Source: Candidatus Nanopelagicales bacterium (GTDB lineage: Bacteria > Actinomycetota > Actinomycetes > S36-B12 > UBA5976). Taken from it: a stretch of 11,516 nt of DNA. The stretch covers positions 1 to 11,516 of the forward strand of contig JAIOWT010000023.1 of NCBI GenBank assembly GCA_021742025.1. Direction: 5' to 3'. Each line of letters begins with the position of its first letter. The first letter of the stretch is position 1. The translations under genes and the position numbers were made by a program. This document shows, piece by piece, positions 1 to 7,007 of this stretch. The notes under the pieces were generated by a model. That model saw only the letters and a program-made list of their open reading frames with translations, was not told the DNA's origin and searched no databases.

Positions 1-123
1 TTGGTTTGCGCGGAAAGCACCGGATTGCCAAAGCATGGCATCTACAAGTGTGGTTTTTCCATGGTCAACGTGGGCAATAATGGCAACATTTCGAAGGTCG
101 TTGCGGACAGCAGATTGGGTCAC
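1..123 (-). CDS. typA: Translational GTPase TypA/BipA, N-terminal fragment
   Basis: This is the first 41 codons of a gene that runs off the left edge of the window. The reading frame from a GTG at 123 gives [16 protein letters not shown], then AHVDHGKTT (residues 17-25), the P-loop of translation-factor GTPases, then [16 protein letters not shown]. That N-terminus is typical of TypA/BipA, a ribosome-associated GTPase of the EF-G/LepA superfamily involved in ribosome assembly and stress adaptation. The GTG start is chosen because homology begins there and a TAGAAT box lies 7 nt upstream; an AAGGA lies only 2 nt from the start, so Shine-Dalgarno use is doubtful. The G2-G5 motifs and C-terminal domains are outside the window. 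EF-G or LepA are less likely because their N-termini differ, but only 41 residues are visible. Confidence 0.88.
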   Translation of the reverse strand, partial: MTQSAVRNDLRNVAIIAHVDHGKTTLVDAMLWQSGAFRANQ

Positions 124-130
124 TGTCCTT

Positions 131-136
131 ATTCTA
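131..136 (-). promoter_or_regulatory. Probable -10 box of a leaderless typA promoter
   Basis: TAGAAT on the minus strand is followed by the 7-nt spacer AAGGACA and then the GTG start of typA. This spacing would put the transcription start at or next to the first base of the start codon. No convincing -35 hexamer is visible. Confidence 0.55.
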
Positions 137-197
137 GTTCAGAAAAATCGCCTTACTAAACCAAGCAGGTCCGGCCCTTATGTGTCTTGGATCCTTG

Positions 198-236
198 AGA
201 AATTCAACTAAACGTTGGCACCTAAAGAAATTCAAC
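198..236. repeat. Short direct repeats between ychF and typA
   Basis: The 11-mer AGAAATTCAAC occurs at 198-208 and again at 226-236. The 16-mer ATTCAACTAAACGTTG occurs at 202-217 and again at 258-273, where it spans the ychF stop codon and the centre of the inverted repeat. The spacer therefore looks like a partial duplication of the 3' end of ychF. No ORF or other gene is visible in 124-263. Confidence 0.7.
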
Positions 237-246
237 CGTGTTTAAT

Positions 247-287
247 GTTGAATTCAGATTCAACTAAACGTTGAATCTGAATTCAAC
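247..287. repeat. Perfect 18-bp inverted repeat with 5-nt loop at the ychF 3' end
   Basis: The left arm GTTGAATTCAGATTCAAC (247-264) and the right arm GTTGAATCTGAATTCAAC (270-287) are exact reverse complements around the loop TAAAC. The right arm encodes the last residues of YchF; the left arm lies just past its TAG stop (264-266). As RNA it would form a strong hairpin immediately at the end of the ychF message, so a 3'-end stabiliser or terminator-like role is possible. The stem is AT-rich and no T-tract follows on the minus strand, so it is not a standard intrinsic terminator. Each arm is itself an imperfect palindrome (GTTGAAT...ATTCAAC). Confidence 0.85.
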
Positions 288-1337
288 AACATCTCCATCG
301 GACATCACGTACTCTTTGCCTTCCATCCGAACTTTTCCTTTTGACTTTGCTTCTGCTACTGACCCAGCAGAAACTAAATCATCAAACGCAACGATCTCGG
401 CTTTGATAAATCCCTTTTGAAAATCTGTATGAATAACTCCAGCAGCTTCCGGAGCCGTAGCACCAACTGGAATCGTCCAAGCACGGGATTCTTTTGGACC
501 AGCTGTTAAGTAAGTTTGTAGGCCTAGCGTTTTAAATCCAACTCGAGACAAGATTGCAATACCGCTCTCTTGCTGACCTACCGACTGCAAAAGTTCTAGT
601 GCTTCGTCTTCTGGTAGCTCACCTAGTTCCGCTTCAAGTTTTGCATTCATAAAGACTGCTTCAACTGGTGCAACTAGAGCACTTAGTTCTTTTTTCAAAC
701 TCTCGTCAGTCAATTCTTCTTCATCTAAGTTAAAGACGTAAAGAAAAGGTTTTGCAGTCAATAGAAACAGTTCGCGAATCGGTTCATAATCAAGACCTGA
801 TTCAAAAATAGTTTTTCCTGAGTTCAAAATCTCTACCGCTTTTTCCGCGGTAGCTAAAGACTCTGCTTTTGATTTATCTAAGCGTGATTCTTTAAGTAGA
901 CGCGGCATTGCTTTTTCTAGCGTTTGCATATCAGCCAGAATCAATTCCGTGTTAATTGTTTCGATATCATCTTTCGGCGAAATAGCGCCGTCAACGTGAA
1001 CAACATCTGGATCTTTGAAAGCGCGAATAACCTGACAAATCGCTTCTGACTCGCGAATGTTTGCCAAGAACTTGTTTCCAAGCCCTTCGCCTTCACTTGC
1101 ACCACGAACAATTCCTGCAATGTCAACAAACGTAACGGTCGCAGGCAAGATTCGTTCAGAGCTAAAGATTTGAGCCAGGACCGGAAGGCGAGCATCAGGA
1201 ACTTCGACAACTCCAGTATTCGGCTCGATTGTGGCAAACGGATAGTTCGCTGCCAAGACGTTGTTTTTCGTCAAGGCATTGAACAAAGTCGACTTTCCGA
1301 CGTTGGGTAATCCGACGATTCCAATAGTTAGGGCCAC
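264..1337 (-). CDS. ychF: Redox-regulated P-loop ATPase/GTPase YchF (OLA1 family)
   Basis: The 357-residue product is the full length usual for YchF, a TRAFAC-class P-loop NTPase of the Obg-related group that binds ribosomes and favours ATP. Visible motifs are the Walker [10 protein letters not shown] (residues 9-17), G3 DIAG (72-75), and NLDE (203-206) in place of the NKxD that gives guanine specificity, as expected for YchF. The C-terminal part from about residue 275 is the TGS domain ([24 protein letters not shown]). The start is placed at GTG 1337, where homology ([12 protein letters not shown]) begins. The frame continues nine codons to another GTG at 1364, but that extension (MNLRLRLCA) is not family-like. 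It is divergent from the DUF6542-like gene, and its last codons form one arm of a perfect hairpin. The same ychF-DUF6542-ispH order exists in Mycobacterium (from memory). Confidence 0.97.
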   Translation of the reverse strand: MALTIGIVGLPNVGKSTLFNALTKNNVLAANYPFATIEPNTGVVEVPDARLPVLAQIFSSERILPATVTFVDIAGIVRGASEGEGLGNKFLANIRESEAICQVIRAFKDPDVVHVDGAISPKDDIETINTELILADMQTLEKAMPRLLKESRLDKSKAESLATAEKAVEILNSGKTIFESGLDYEPIRELFLLTAKPFLYVFNLDEEELTDESLKKELSALVAPVEAVFMNAKLEAELGELPEDEALELLQSVGQQESGIAILSRVGFKTLGLQTYLTAGPKESRAWTIPVGATAPEAAGVIHTDFQKGFIKAEIVAFDDLVSAGSVAEAKSKGKVRMEGKEYVMSDGDVVEFRFNV

Positions 1338-1345
1338 GGCACATA

Positions 1346-1351
1346 AGCGTA
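1346..1351 (-). promoter_or_regulatory. Candidate -10 box for ychF
   Basis: TACGCT on the minus strand lies 8 nt before GTG 1337, slightly further than the 6-7 nt seen at neighbouring genes. It would again give a nearly leaderless transcript. This is weaker than the other boxes because of the spacing. Confidence 0.35.
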
Positions 1352-1391
1352 GCCGTAGATTCACCTTCTTACAGACTCGGCCTTGACCCGA

Positions 1392-1397
1392 TACGTT
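1392..1397 (+). promoter_or_regulatory. Probable -10 box, leaderless DUF6542-like gene
   Basis: TACGTT is followed by the 6-nt spacer TAATCC and then ATG 1404. There is no Shine-Dalgarno sequence in front of this ATG, which supports a leaderless start. Confidence 0.5.
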
Positions 1398-1403
1398 TAA
1401 TCC

Positions 1404-1814
1404 ATGGCAAACATGATGACTGAGCCAGTAGCGGCCGATTCAGCACAAAAAGGTTGGACCTATCAAGGCGTCATTATTCTGACGAGCGTCGCAATGGTAA
1501 TTGTGATGGCTCTGGACATTCTGATCACTGGTGAAATTGGAATGGTATCGAATATCGGTCTTGTGATCATCGGACTTATTGGCGCGCTCAAGGTTCGAGT
1601 TACCGATTACCAAGCAGCAGTTTGGGTTGTACCAATCGCTTGGCTGATTGCCCTGCTAACTTCTGGCCAACTGGCTCCAATGCGCGGCGGATCATTTATG
1701 CGCGAACAAGTTTTACATCTGGCTTATGGACTTGCGATGCACGCTTGGTGGATCTTGGGTGCTACCGCATTAAGTGCAAGCGTTGCTATCTTTAGGCGCG
1801 GCCGGAAGCTTTGA
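1404..1814 (+). CDS. DUF6542-like small integral membrane protein
   Basis: This 136-residue protein has a short soluble N-terminus (about 1-20) and four hydrophobic stretches at roughly 23-43, 46-66, 71-89 and 102-130, ending in the basic tail RRGRKL, so the C-terminus is probably cytoplasmic. The function is unknown. I assign it to DUF6542 from position as much as sequence: actinobacterial DUF6542 proteins (Rv1111c in M. tuberculosis, from memory) sit between ychF and ispH, as here. Mycobacterial members often carry a proline-rich extension; this one is only the membrane core. It is divergent from ychF with 66 nt between starts, and convergent with ispH, with its last 23 nt overlapping the 3' end of ispH (1792-1814). 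The start at ATG 1404 has no Shine-Dalgarno but a TACGTT box 6 nt upstream. Confidence 0.75.
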   Translation: MANMMTEPVAADSAQKGWTYQGVIILTSVAMVIVMALDILITGEIGMVSNIGLVIIGLIGALKVRVTDYQAAVWVVPIAWLIALLTSGQLAPMRGGSFMREQVLHLAYGLAMHAWWILGATALSASVAIFRRGRKL

Positions 1815-2757
1815 TGTCGCGTCGCAACTCTGGTGGCAAAGCGAAAATCAAGTGTTCTTCAATCGTCTCTACTTCTTCAACATCTGTGTAGCCACGCTCT
1901 GCTAACCAAGTCAAAACACCGTTAACTAAAATTTCTGGAACTGAAGCGCCACTGGTTAGCCCTACGGTTTGCGCTCCGTCTAACCAAGCTTCGTCGATTT
2001 CCTTGGCGAAATCGACACGGTATGCAGCTCTAGCACCCGCCTCAAGGGCGACATCAACTAAACGAACGGTGTTAGATGAATTTGCTGAACCCACGACAAG
2101 CATTACGTCACAAGCCATCGAAATTTCTTTGACAGCTTTTTGCCGATTCTGAGTGGCATAGCAAATGTCATCACTTGGTGGATCCAATAGATTTGGAAAC
2201 TTAGCTCGCAATAGGTCTACGGTTTCAAGAGTTTCATCAACAGAAAGCGTTGTTTGAGAAAGCCAAGCAACTGGTCGGGTTGGGTCGATCTCAATATCTT
2301 GGACATGCGCCGGACCGTCAACTAGCGTCATGTTAGCTGGCGCCTCACCCATGGTGCCTTCAACTTCTTCATGTCCTTCGTGTCCAATGAAGAGAATTTG
2401 GTAGTCATCGGATGCGAAACGTCGCGCTTCCGAGTGAACTTTTGTTACCAATGGGCAAGTAGCGTCAATGGTTTTTAGATTCCGTTGTGCTGCTTCGTCG
2501 TGAACAGCAGGTGATACGCCATGAGCGCTGAAGACAACTGTTGCTCCTTCTGGAACTTCATCTGTTTCATTTACAAAAATTGCGCCCTTGGCTTCAAGCT
2601 CTGTAACCACGTACTTGTTGTGAACGATTTCCTTGCGGACGTATATCGGGGCGCCATGCACCGCCAAAGCCTTCTCAACAGTTACGACTGCTCGGTCGAC
2701 ACCGGCACAGTAGCCGCGAGGCTTTGCCAACAGGACTTTTTTTGTTGTTTCGCTCAC
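1792..2757 (-). CDS. ispH: 4-hydroxy-3-methylbut-2-enyl diphosphate reductase IspH (LytB)
   Basis: IspH catalyses the last step of the MEP pathway, reducing HMBPP to IPP and DMAPP with a [4Fe-4S] cluster. With the GTG start at 2757 the protein has 321 residues. The three cluster cysteines are C17 (in [12 protein letters not shown]), C101 ([10 protein letters not shown]) and C199 ([11 protein letters not shown]). The active-site region [14 protein letters not shown] (125-138) carries the expected His129 and Glu131. The frame stays open 40 codons further to an ATG at 2877, but that segment has no family similarity and would overlap the xseA start. The GTG has TACGAT 6 nt upstream, so I prefer it. 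It is divergent from xseA (60 nt between starts) and its 3' end overlaps the DUF6542-like gene by 23 nt. IPP and DMAPP from this enzyme are the building blocks used by the prenyltransferase encoded at 8501. Confidence 0.97.
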   Translation of the reverse strand: MSETTKKVLLAKPRGYCAGVDRAVVTVEKALAVHGAPIYVRKEIVHNKYVVTELEAKGAIFVNETDEVPEGATVVFSAHGVSPAVHDEAAQRNLKTIDATCPLVTKVHSEARRFASDDYQILFIGHEGHEEVEGTMGEAPANMTLVDGPAHVQDIEIDPTRPVAWLSQTTLSVDETLETVDLLRAKFPNLLDPPSDDICYATQNRQKAVKEISMACDVMLVVGSANSSNTVRLVDVALEAGARAAYRVDFAKEIDEAWLDGAQTVGLTSGASVPEILVNGVLTWLAERGYTDVEEVETIEEHLIFALPPELRRDIKASGRA

Positions 2758-2763
2758 TGTCCT

Positions 2764-2769
2764 ATCGTA
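2764..2769 (-). promoter_or_regulatory. Probable -10 box, leaderless ispH
   Basis: TACGAT on the minus strand is followed by AGGACA (6 nt) and the GTG start of ispH. The block TANNATA(A)GGACAGTGA is nearly the same as the one before typA (TAGAATAAGGACAGTGA). This box decides the choice of GTG 2757 over the upstream ATG 2877. Confidence 0.6.
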
Positions 2770-2805
2770 AGCCCGCGCCTCCCTTTCGCGCTTTCTGGCA
2801 TTCGG

Positions 2806-2811
2806 CACAAT
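2806..2811 (+). promoter_or_regulatory. Candidate -10 box for xseA
   Basis: CACAAT (one mismatch to TANAAT) lies 6 nt before ATG 2818, with spacer AGATCC and no Shine-Dalgarno sequence. TTTCGC at 2784-2789, 16 nt upstream, is a weak -35 candidate. It sits only about 37 bp from the opposing ispH box. Confidence 0.4.
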
Positions 2812-2817
2812 AGATCC

Positions 2818-4041
2818 ATGGACCAGACAGAACCAGGCAAGCCCGGCCTCGATCCTGAGTCCCCACTGGCAGTTCATTCAGTAAGCACAATGATCGGCGA
2901 ATACATTGGCCGGCTTGGAACAATTTGGATTGAGGGCCAACTTGCCGAAGTTAACCCAAGAAAAGGGTTAACTTATCTGTCTCTGCGCGATACCGATCGT
3001 GATGTTTCATTATCACTTTATGTGGCTTCTGGAGTTATGGATTCCCTGGCAACCACTGTCGAGCAAGGCAGTCGCGTCTTAGTTCAAGTCAAGGCTGACT
3101 GGTGGGCTAAACGTGGATCCTTGCAGTTCAAGGTTTTGCAAATGCGTGCAGTTGGCATCGGTGAACTTATGGCGAGGCTTGAAGCTTTGCGTAATCTATT
3201 GGCGGCTGAGGGTCTGTTTAATGAAGATCGAAAAAAGCCCTTACCATTTTTGCCAAGACGCATTGGTTTGATTTGTGGCCAAGCAAGCGATGCCATGCAT
3301 GACGTGATAGAGAATGCCAAACGGCGCTGGCCAGACGTTCAATTTGAAGTACGTGAAGTTGCGGTTCAAGGAGTTAACTGTGTTCGACAAGTAAGTGCTG
3401 CGTTAACCGAACTCGATGCAATTTCTGATATCGATGTGATTGTTATTGCCCGTGGTGGTGGTGCTTTTGAAGACTTATTGCCATTTAGTGATGAGTCATT
3501 GATTCGCGTCGTAGCTGGAATCGATACTCCTGTAGTTGCTGCAATTGGCCACGAAGAAGATAGACCACTAATTGATTACGTTGCAGATTACCGCGCATCG
3601 ACTCCAACTGATGCGGCACGCAAAATTGTTCCAGATGTATTGCAAGAAATATCTGATCTTAGAAATGCTCGTGCCAGACTTCAAACTTTAGTTTCAACTG
3701 GGATTACTCGACTTGAACAACAACTTGCACTCACCCGAAGTCGACCTGCTCTTGCAACACCCGCGACATTAATTTCACAACGCCTCAGTGAAAACACTGG
3801 ATTGCGTTCGGCAATGCATACGAGAGTTGAAAACTTTATCGAGCTTGAGAGCGCACACTTGAATGGCTCCAGGGCAACTTTGCGCGCACTGTCGCCACAA
3901 GGAACTCTCGAGCGTGGATTTTCAATTGTTCGAGACTCAAACAACAAGATTGTAAAAAATGCGTCCAACCTAAAAGCCGGCGACGTGGTGCAAATTAAAT
4001 TTGCCGAAGGTGACTTAGTAACTCGAGTTGAGGAAAACTAA
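2818..4041 (+). CDS. xseA: Exonuclease VII large subunit XseA
   Basis: XseA is the catalytic subunit of exonuclease VII, which degrades single-stranded DNA from both ends into oligonucleotides and acts with several XseB subunits. From ATG 2818 the product is 407 residues, within the actinobacterial range. An OB-fold DNA-binding domain spans about 18-112 ([20 protein letters not shown]). The catalytic domain follows from about 136, with the conserved segments [17 protein letters not shown] (148-163), [20 protein letters not shown] (207-226) and the GHE.D motif at 244-248 followed by ASTPTDAA. The C-terminus has coiled-coil-like helices and the tail segment [11 protein letters not shown]. The frame is open upstream to 2521, but that part runs antisense through ispH and lacks similarity. 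Oddly, its partner xseB is not downstream in tandem but convergent, overlapping it by 4 nt. Confidence 0.96.
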   Translation: MDQTEPGKPGLDPESPLAVHSVSTMIGEYIGRLGTIWIEGQLAEVNPRKGLTYLSLRDTDRDVSLSLYVASGVMDSLATTVEQGSRVLVQVKADWWAKRGSLQFKVLQMRAVGIGELMARLEALRNLLAAEGLFNEDRKKPLPFLPRRIGLICGQASDAMHDVIENAKRRWPDVQFEVREVAVQGVNCVRQVSAALTELDAISDIDVIVIARGGGAFEDLLPFSDESLIRVVAGIDTPVVAAIGHEEDRPLIDYVADYRASTPTDAARKIVPDVLQEISDLRNARARLQTLVSTGITRLEQQLALTRSRPALATPATLISQRLSENTGLRSAMHTRVENFIELESAHLNGSRATLRALSPQGTLERGFSIVRDSNNKIVKNASNLKAGDVVQIKFAEGDLVTRVEEN

Positions 4042-4253
4042 TCTTCGTCTGGCTGGCTTGGGCGTAACGCTTCGAGCCTGGCTTTCGCGCCTGCAAGTCG
4101 CTCTTCGCATATGGCAGCAAGTTTTTCGCCTTGCTCCCACAAGGTGACCATGTCATCAAGTGGAAGGTCTTTGTCTTCAAGGCGAGTAACAATTTCGTCT
4201 AATTGCGATTTTGCTGCCTCGTAGGAGATTTCCGAAGATTGATCTTTAGCCAT
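4038..4253 (-). CDS. xseB: Exonuclease VII small subunit XseB
   Basis: This 71-residue protein matches the XseB family in length and pattern: SYEAAKSQLDEIVTRLEDKDLPLDDMVTLWEQGEKLAAICEERL in two antiparallel helices, with the typical YE.A...L..IV..LE start at residues 11-25 and the L.LWE.G..L pattern. XseB binds along the XseA coiled coil and is needed for activity. The gene faces xseA, sharing the bases CTAA at 4038-4041 so that each stop codon lies in the other gene. It lies 9 nt downstream of the DUF4245 gene on the same strand, so cotranscription is likely, but it also has its own TAGAAT box 6 nt before the ATG. That may help set the excess of XseB over XseA. No Shine-Dalgarno sequence is present. 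Confidence 0.95.
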   Translation of the reverse strand: MAKDQSSEISYEAAKSQLDEIVTRLEDKDLPLDDMVTLWEQGEKLAAICEERLAGAKARLEALRPSQPDED

Positions 4254-4259
4254 GTTTAG

Positions 4260-4265
4260 ATTCTA
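4260..4265 (-). promoter_or_regulatory. Probable -10 box of xseB, overlapping the DUF4245 stop codon
   Basis: TAGAAT on the minus strand is followed by CTAAAC (6 nt) and ATG 4253 of xseB. The first three bases are the TAG stop codon of the upstream DUF4245 gene, so one hexamer serves as both stop and promoter element. This would allow an internal leaderless xseB transcript. Confidence 0.55.
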
Positions 4266-4808
4266 TGGTTTCGCTAGAACTAATGATTCGGCGAACTGCA
4301 ATAACTCATCCCACTGCGCAGTTCCAGAGACGATGGATGTCACATCACCTTCAGTCTTCACAAATGCTCGTGTTAATGGCTGAGCAATCTCGCACTTCTG
4401 CCAAGTCGCCCCATTGATGGACTGTGTGGCTTCGCAAGGCGCATTGTTAGTCGCTGCTGAAACTACCGTTCTTACCGGTCCATCACTTTGCCAAAGCGAG
4501 ACATATTCCCCAGCACTTGTTTGAAATCCCAAAATCCAGCGGATATCACCAAACTCGCCGTAAGACTCTGGCTCTAGTCGCGCACTAGTTGCTTGATATC
4601 CAGCTGGCACAGTTTCTGGAATAGAAATTGGCCAGGTTTGTGCGATCACCGCACTGGCAACAGCAGTTTCGTAATCTGCTTGTTGCTTTACTTCTTCTTG
4701 TGGTCGCCAAGCCAACAACATGATTACGCCAACGGTTGCAATCACGGCACTCATTGACAGCACCATGTCCCAAGCGGTTTCGCGTCCTCTTGGTTTTTTG
4801 TTAGCCAT
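4263..4808 (-). CDS. DUF4245 family membrane-anchored protein
   Basis: The 181-residue product has a basic N-terminus (MANKKPRGRETAWDM), one transmembrane helix at about 15-34 and an extracytoplasmic domain of about 145 residues. This single-pass plan and the motifs WPISIPETVPAGYQATSAR and RWILGFQTSAGEYVSLWQSDG match DUF4245, an actinobacterial family of unknown function. Two cysteines, C125 and C139, lie outside the membrane and could form a disulfide. In M. tuberculosis the homologue (Rv1100, from memory) lies next to glpX and fumarase. Here it is divergent from a fumarase gene 84 nt away and glpX is absent from the gap. It probably leads a two-gene unit with xseB. No enzymatic motif is visible. 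Confidence 0.85.
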   Translation of the reverse strand: MANKKPRGRETAWDMVLSMSAVIATVGVIMLLAWRPQEEVKQQADYETAVASAVIAQTWPISIPETVPAGYQATSARLEPESYGEFGDIRWILGFQTSAGEYVSLWQSDGPVRTVVSAATNNAPCEATQSINGATWQKCEIAQPLTRAFVKTEGDVTSIVSGTAQWDELLQFAESLVLAKP

Positions 4809-4814
4809 GACTCT

Positions 4815-4820
4815 ATTTTG
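4815..4820 (-). promoter_or_regulatory. Candidate -10 box for the DUF4245 gene
   Basis: CAAAAT on the minus strand (one mismatch to TAAAAT) is followed by AGAGTC (6 nt) and ATG 4808. There is no Shine-Dalgarno sequence. Confidence 0.4.
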
Positions 4821-4880
4821 CCTGCTTTATCCCAAGTTCGCTCTTGCGCGGTCCCACCGGTTGGCCGCATGAAAACGGAT

Positions 4881-4886
4881 TAGGCT
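4881..4886 (+). promoter_or_regulatory. Probable -10 box, leaderless fumarase gene
   Basis: TAGGCT is followed by AACTAT (6 nt) and ATG 4893. No Shine-Dalgarno sequence is present. TTGGCC at 4861-4866 is a poor -35 candidate with a spacer of only 14 nt. Confidence 0.5.
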
Positions 4887-4892
4887 AACTAT

Positions 4893-6557
4893 ATGAGCTC
4901 GTTTAACTACACCGAAATCCTGCCTCTTGCGCAAAATGACCCTGAGTACCGCTTGGTTACCACTGAGGGAATAACTACCACTTCGGTCGGTGGGCGCACA
5001 TTTCTTAACATTGACAACAGCGTGTTAGAAAAAGTCGCTTACGAAGCCATTCACGATATTTCGCACTATCTGAGAACTAGCCATCTTGAGCAATTAAAGA
5101 AAATCATCGATGATCCAACTGCTTCGCCAAACGACAGGTTCGTCGCAATTGATTTAATGAAGAATGCCAACATCGCTGCGGGTGGCATTTTGCCAATGTG
5201 CCAAGACACTGGAACCGCAATTGTTTCTGCCAAACGAGGATCACAAATTCTTACTGATGGTCCCGACGAAGTTGCACTTAGTCGCGGAATCTATGACGCG
5301 TACCAGAAATTGAATCTTCGTTACTCACAACTTTCCCCACTGAACATGTGGGACGAAAAAAACACCGGCGATAACTTGCCAGCTCAGATCGAGATCTATT
5401 CAGACACCAAACCAGGTCATGAAAACTCTTATGAAATGTTGTTCATTGCTAAAGGTGGCGGTAGTGCGAACAAGAGTTACCTCTATCAGGAGACTAAAGC
5501 AGTACTGAACCAAGAAAGTTTCCTGCGGTTTATGGATGAGAAATTACGCCTTATCGGAACCTCAGCCTGCCCGCCGTATCACTTGGCGATAGTCGTTGGT
5601 GGCACAAGCGCTGAATATGCGTTGAAGGTTTCAAAGCTTGCCAGCACAAAGTATTTAGATTCGCTGCCAACTGAAGGTGGCCCTGATGGCAACGGCTATC
5701 GAGATCTTGAGATGGAAGCCGAGATTCTCAAGCTCACTCAAAACTTTGGAATTGGCGCACAATTTGGCGGTAAGTATTTCTGCCATGACGTTCGCGTAAT
5801 TCGATTACCTCGACATGGAGCCTCTTGCCCAATTGCAATTGCAGTTTCTTGCTCAGCTGACCGACAAGCACTTGTAAAGATCGATGCTACTGGTGCATAC
5901 ATTGAAAAATTAGAAACTGACCCGGCTCAGTTCTTGCCTGAGATTACTGATGAGCACCTCGACGACAACGTCATAAACATTGACTTAACTCGTCCGATGT
6001 CCGAGATCCGCGAAACGTTGTCAAAGCTTTCCGTTAAGACTCGAGTTTCGCTAACTGGTCCTCTGATTGTGGCGCGTGACTTAGCGCATGCCAAGATTTT
6101 GGAAATGATTGATCGTGGCGAAGAAATGCCGCAGTACTTCAAAGACCATGCGGTTTACTATGCAGGCCCAGCGAAAACACCGCAAGGTTATGCCTCGGGA
6201 TCCTTTGGGCCAACTACTGCAGGTCGCATGGATGCTTACGTTGACCGGTTTCAAAAAGCAGGCGGATCATTTGTCATGTTGGCAAAAGGTAACCGTAGTG
6301 ACGCAGTGACTAAGGCTTGCCAGGAAAATGGCGGCTTCTATTTAGGTTCAATTGGCGGTCCAGCTGCTCGACTCGCTAAAGACAACATCAAGAAAGTTGA
6401 AGTTCTTGATTTCCCTGAAATGGGGATGGAAGCGGTTTGGAAAATTGAGGTCGAAAACTTCCCTGCATTCGTAGTGGTGGACGATAAGGGAAATGATTTT
6501 TTTGCCGAAACCTTGCGTCCAATTGCCTTAAACATCCCAATTGGTTCGCCTAAGTAA
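4893..6557 (+). CDS. fumA: Class I (iron-sulfur) fumarate hydratase
   Basis: This 554-residue protein is an oxygen-sensitive [4Fe-4S] fumarase that interconverts fumarate and malate in the TCA cycle in the cytoplasm. It is the fused single-chain form: an N-terminal alpha part (about 1-350) and a C-terminal beta part (about 370-554), like FumA/FumB of E. coli (about 548 residues). Cluster cysteine candidates are C103 ([13 protein letters not shown]), C226 ([11 protein letters not shown]) and C320 or C312 ([17 protein letters not shown]). The beta part shows [17 protein letters not shown] and [12 protein letters not shown] 4893 is the natural start, with TAGGCT 6 nt upstream. It is divergent from the DUF4245 gene and ends 7 nt from the convergent Rpf-like gene. 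L-tartrate dehydratase shares the fold, but the fused length and high similarity favour fumarase. Mycobacterium has an unrelated class II fumarase at the equivalent place (from memory). Confidence 0.93.
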   Translation: MSSFNYTEILPLAQNDPEYRLVTTEGITTTSVGGRTFLNIDNSVLEKVAYEAIHDISHYLRTSHLEQLKKIIDDPTASPNDRFVAIDLMKNANIAAGGILPMCQDTGTAIVSAKRGSQILTDGPDEVALSRGIYDAYQKLNLRYSQLSPLNMWDEKNTGDNLPAQIEIYSDTKPGHENSYEMLFIAKGGGSANKSYLYQETKAVLNQESFLRFMDEKLRLIGTSACPPYHLAIVVGGTSAEYALKVSKLASTKYLDSLPTEGGPDGNGYRDLEMEAEILKLTQNFGIGAQFGGKYFCHDVRVIRLPRHGASCPIAIAVSCSADRQALVKIDATGAYIEKLETDPAQFLPEITDEHLDDNVINIDLTRPMSEIRETLSKLSVKTRVSLTGPLIVARDLAHAKILEMIDRGEEMPQYFKDHAVYYAGPAKTPQGYASGSFGPTTAGRMDAYVDRFQKAGGSFVMLAKGNRSDAVTKACQENGGFYLGSIGGPAARLAKDNIKKVEVLDFPEMGMEAVWKIEVENFPAFVVVDDKGNDFFAETLRPIALNIPIGSPK

Positions 6558-6564
6558 CTTCCAG

Positions 6565-6978
6565 TTAAGGCTTAAATCTTTTTGCTGGCGGCCATGGGCT
6601 CCAGCCTCTAGCTAGCCAGCCTTTATAGGCCACTAAGTCTTGTTCGCGGCAAGTTGCCAGGCTGGCCTTAGGTGCATATTTCTTGCCACCATACGATTGC
6701 CAAAATCCAGCATTTACTTGCCAGGTGCCTTGGTATTTTCCATTTCCACCCGTTGACTTGCAATTGTTGTTTGACTCAACTTTCTTCAAGTATTTTGTTG
6801 TTGGTGACTTCAGCCAAACTTCAAATGAAATCTTTTTACGTTCTGCCTTAGACAAGTCTCGAGTTGGGTCATCGGCAACGTGAATGACTGCCGCTTTAAC
6901 GGGACTAGCAACCGTCGCGAGGGTTAACTGAGCACCGATAGCAATTGCCGTTGAAGCCCAAATTCGTTTAACCATCAT
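6565..6978 (-). CDS. Secreted Rpf/transglycosylase-like cell-wall protein
   Basis: A 137-residue secreted protein. Residues 1-29 form a signal peptide (MMVKR, hydrophobic core, then SPVKA-A, a good signal peptidase I site). Residues 30-60 are a basic linker. Residues 62-130 resemble the resuscitation-promoting factor/transglycosylase-like lysozyme fold: KKVESNNNC (65-73), TGGNGKYQGTWQVNAGFWQ (76-94), YGG, then LATCREQD (107-114) and GWSPWP (125-130). By alignment with Rpf, E68 is the catalytic glutamate that cleaves peptidoglycan glycan strands. The usual Rpf order CESGG is altered: position 67 is Val and the cysteines are C73 and C110. It lies 29 nt downstream of phoH2 on the same strand but has its own TACCAT box 7 nt before the ATG. 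It faces the fumarase gene with 7 nt between stops. Muralytic activity is inferred. Confidence 0.8.
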   Translation of the reverse strand: MMVKRIWASTAIAIGAQLTLATVASPVKAAVIHVADDPTRDLSKAERKKISFEVWLKSPTTKYLKKVESNNNCKSTGGNGKYQGTWQVNAGFWQSYGGKKYAPKASLATCREQDLVAYKGWLARGWSPWPPAKRFKP

Positions 6979-6985
6979 GCTTTCA

Positions 6986-6991
6986 ATGGTA
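6986..6991 (-). promoter_or_regulatory. Probable -10 box, leaderless Rpf-like gene
   Basis: TACCAT on the minus strand is followed by TGAAAGC (7 nt) and the first of two consecutive ATG codons (6978 and 6975). The box lies in the 29-nt gap after phoH2, so the gene can be transcribed independently. Confidence 0.5.
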
Positions 6992-7007
6992 ACAAATGAT
7001 TTTCTTA

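Noticed and set aside
124..263. CRISPR-like or IS-end interpretation of the short repeats
   Set aside because: Only two copies of each repeat with unequal spacing, no spacers of constant length, no transposase and no target-site duplication.
247..287. Intrinsic terminator for ychF
   Set aside because: The stem is perfect but AT-rich, includes coding sequence, and is not followed by a T-run on the minus strand; kept as an inverted repeat of unknown role.
941..1237. Out-of-frame minus-strand ORF of 98 codons inside ychF, and similar long ORFs in other frames of fumarase, phoH2 and yyaL
   Set aside because: They lie wholly inside well-recognised genes in another frame or strand, show no recognisable domain, and have no promoter or start signal of their own.
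1338..1364. Nine-codon N-terminal extension of YchF to GTG 1364
   Set aside because: YchF proteins start essentially at the residues just before [11 protein letters not shown]; the extension adds an unconserved MNLRLRLCA.
2521..2817. N-terminal extension of the xseA reading frame by 99 codons
   Set aside because: It runs antisense through the conserved N-terminal half of ispH, has no XseA similarity, and family homology starts just after ATG 2818.
2758..2877. N-terminal extension of IspH by 40 codons to ATG 2877
   Set aside because: It overlaps the xseA start and promoter, has no family similarity, and the GTG at 2757 begins at the normal IspH N-terminus with a TACGAT box in front.
4853..4864. 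Imperfect palindrome CCCACCGGTTGG between the DUF4245 gene and fumarase
   Set aside because: Only the ACCGGT core is fully symmetric, and a 6-bp palindrome is expected by chance; no second copy supports a regulator site.
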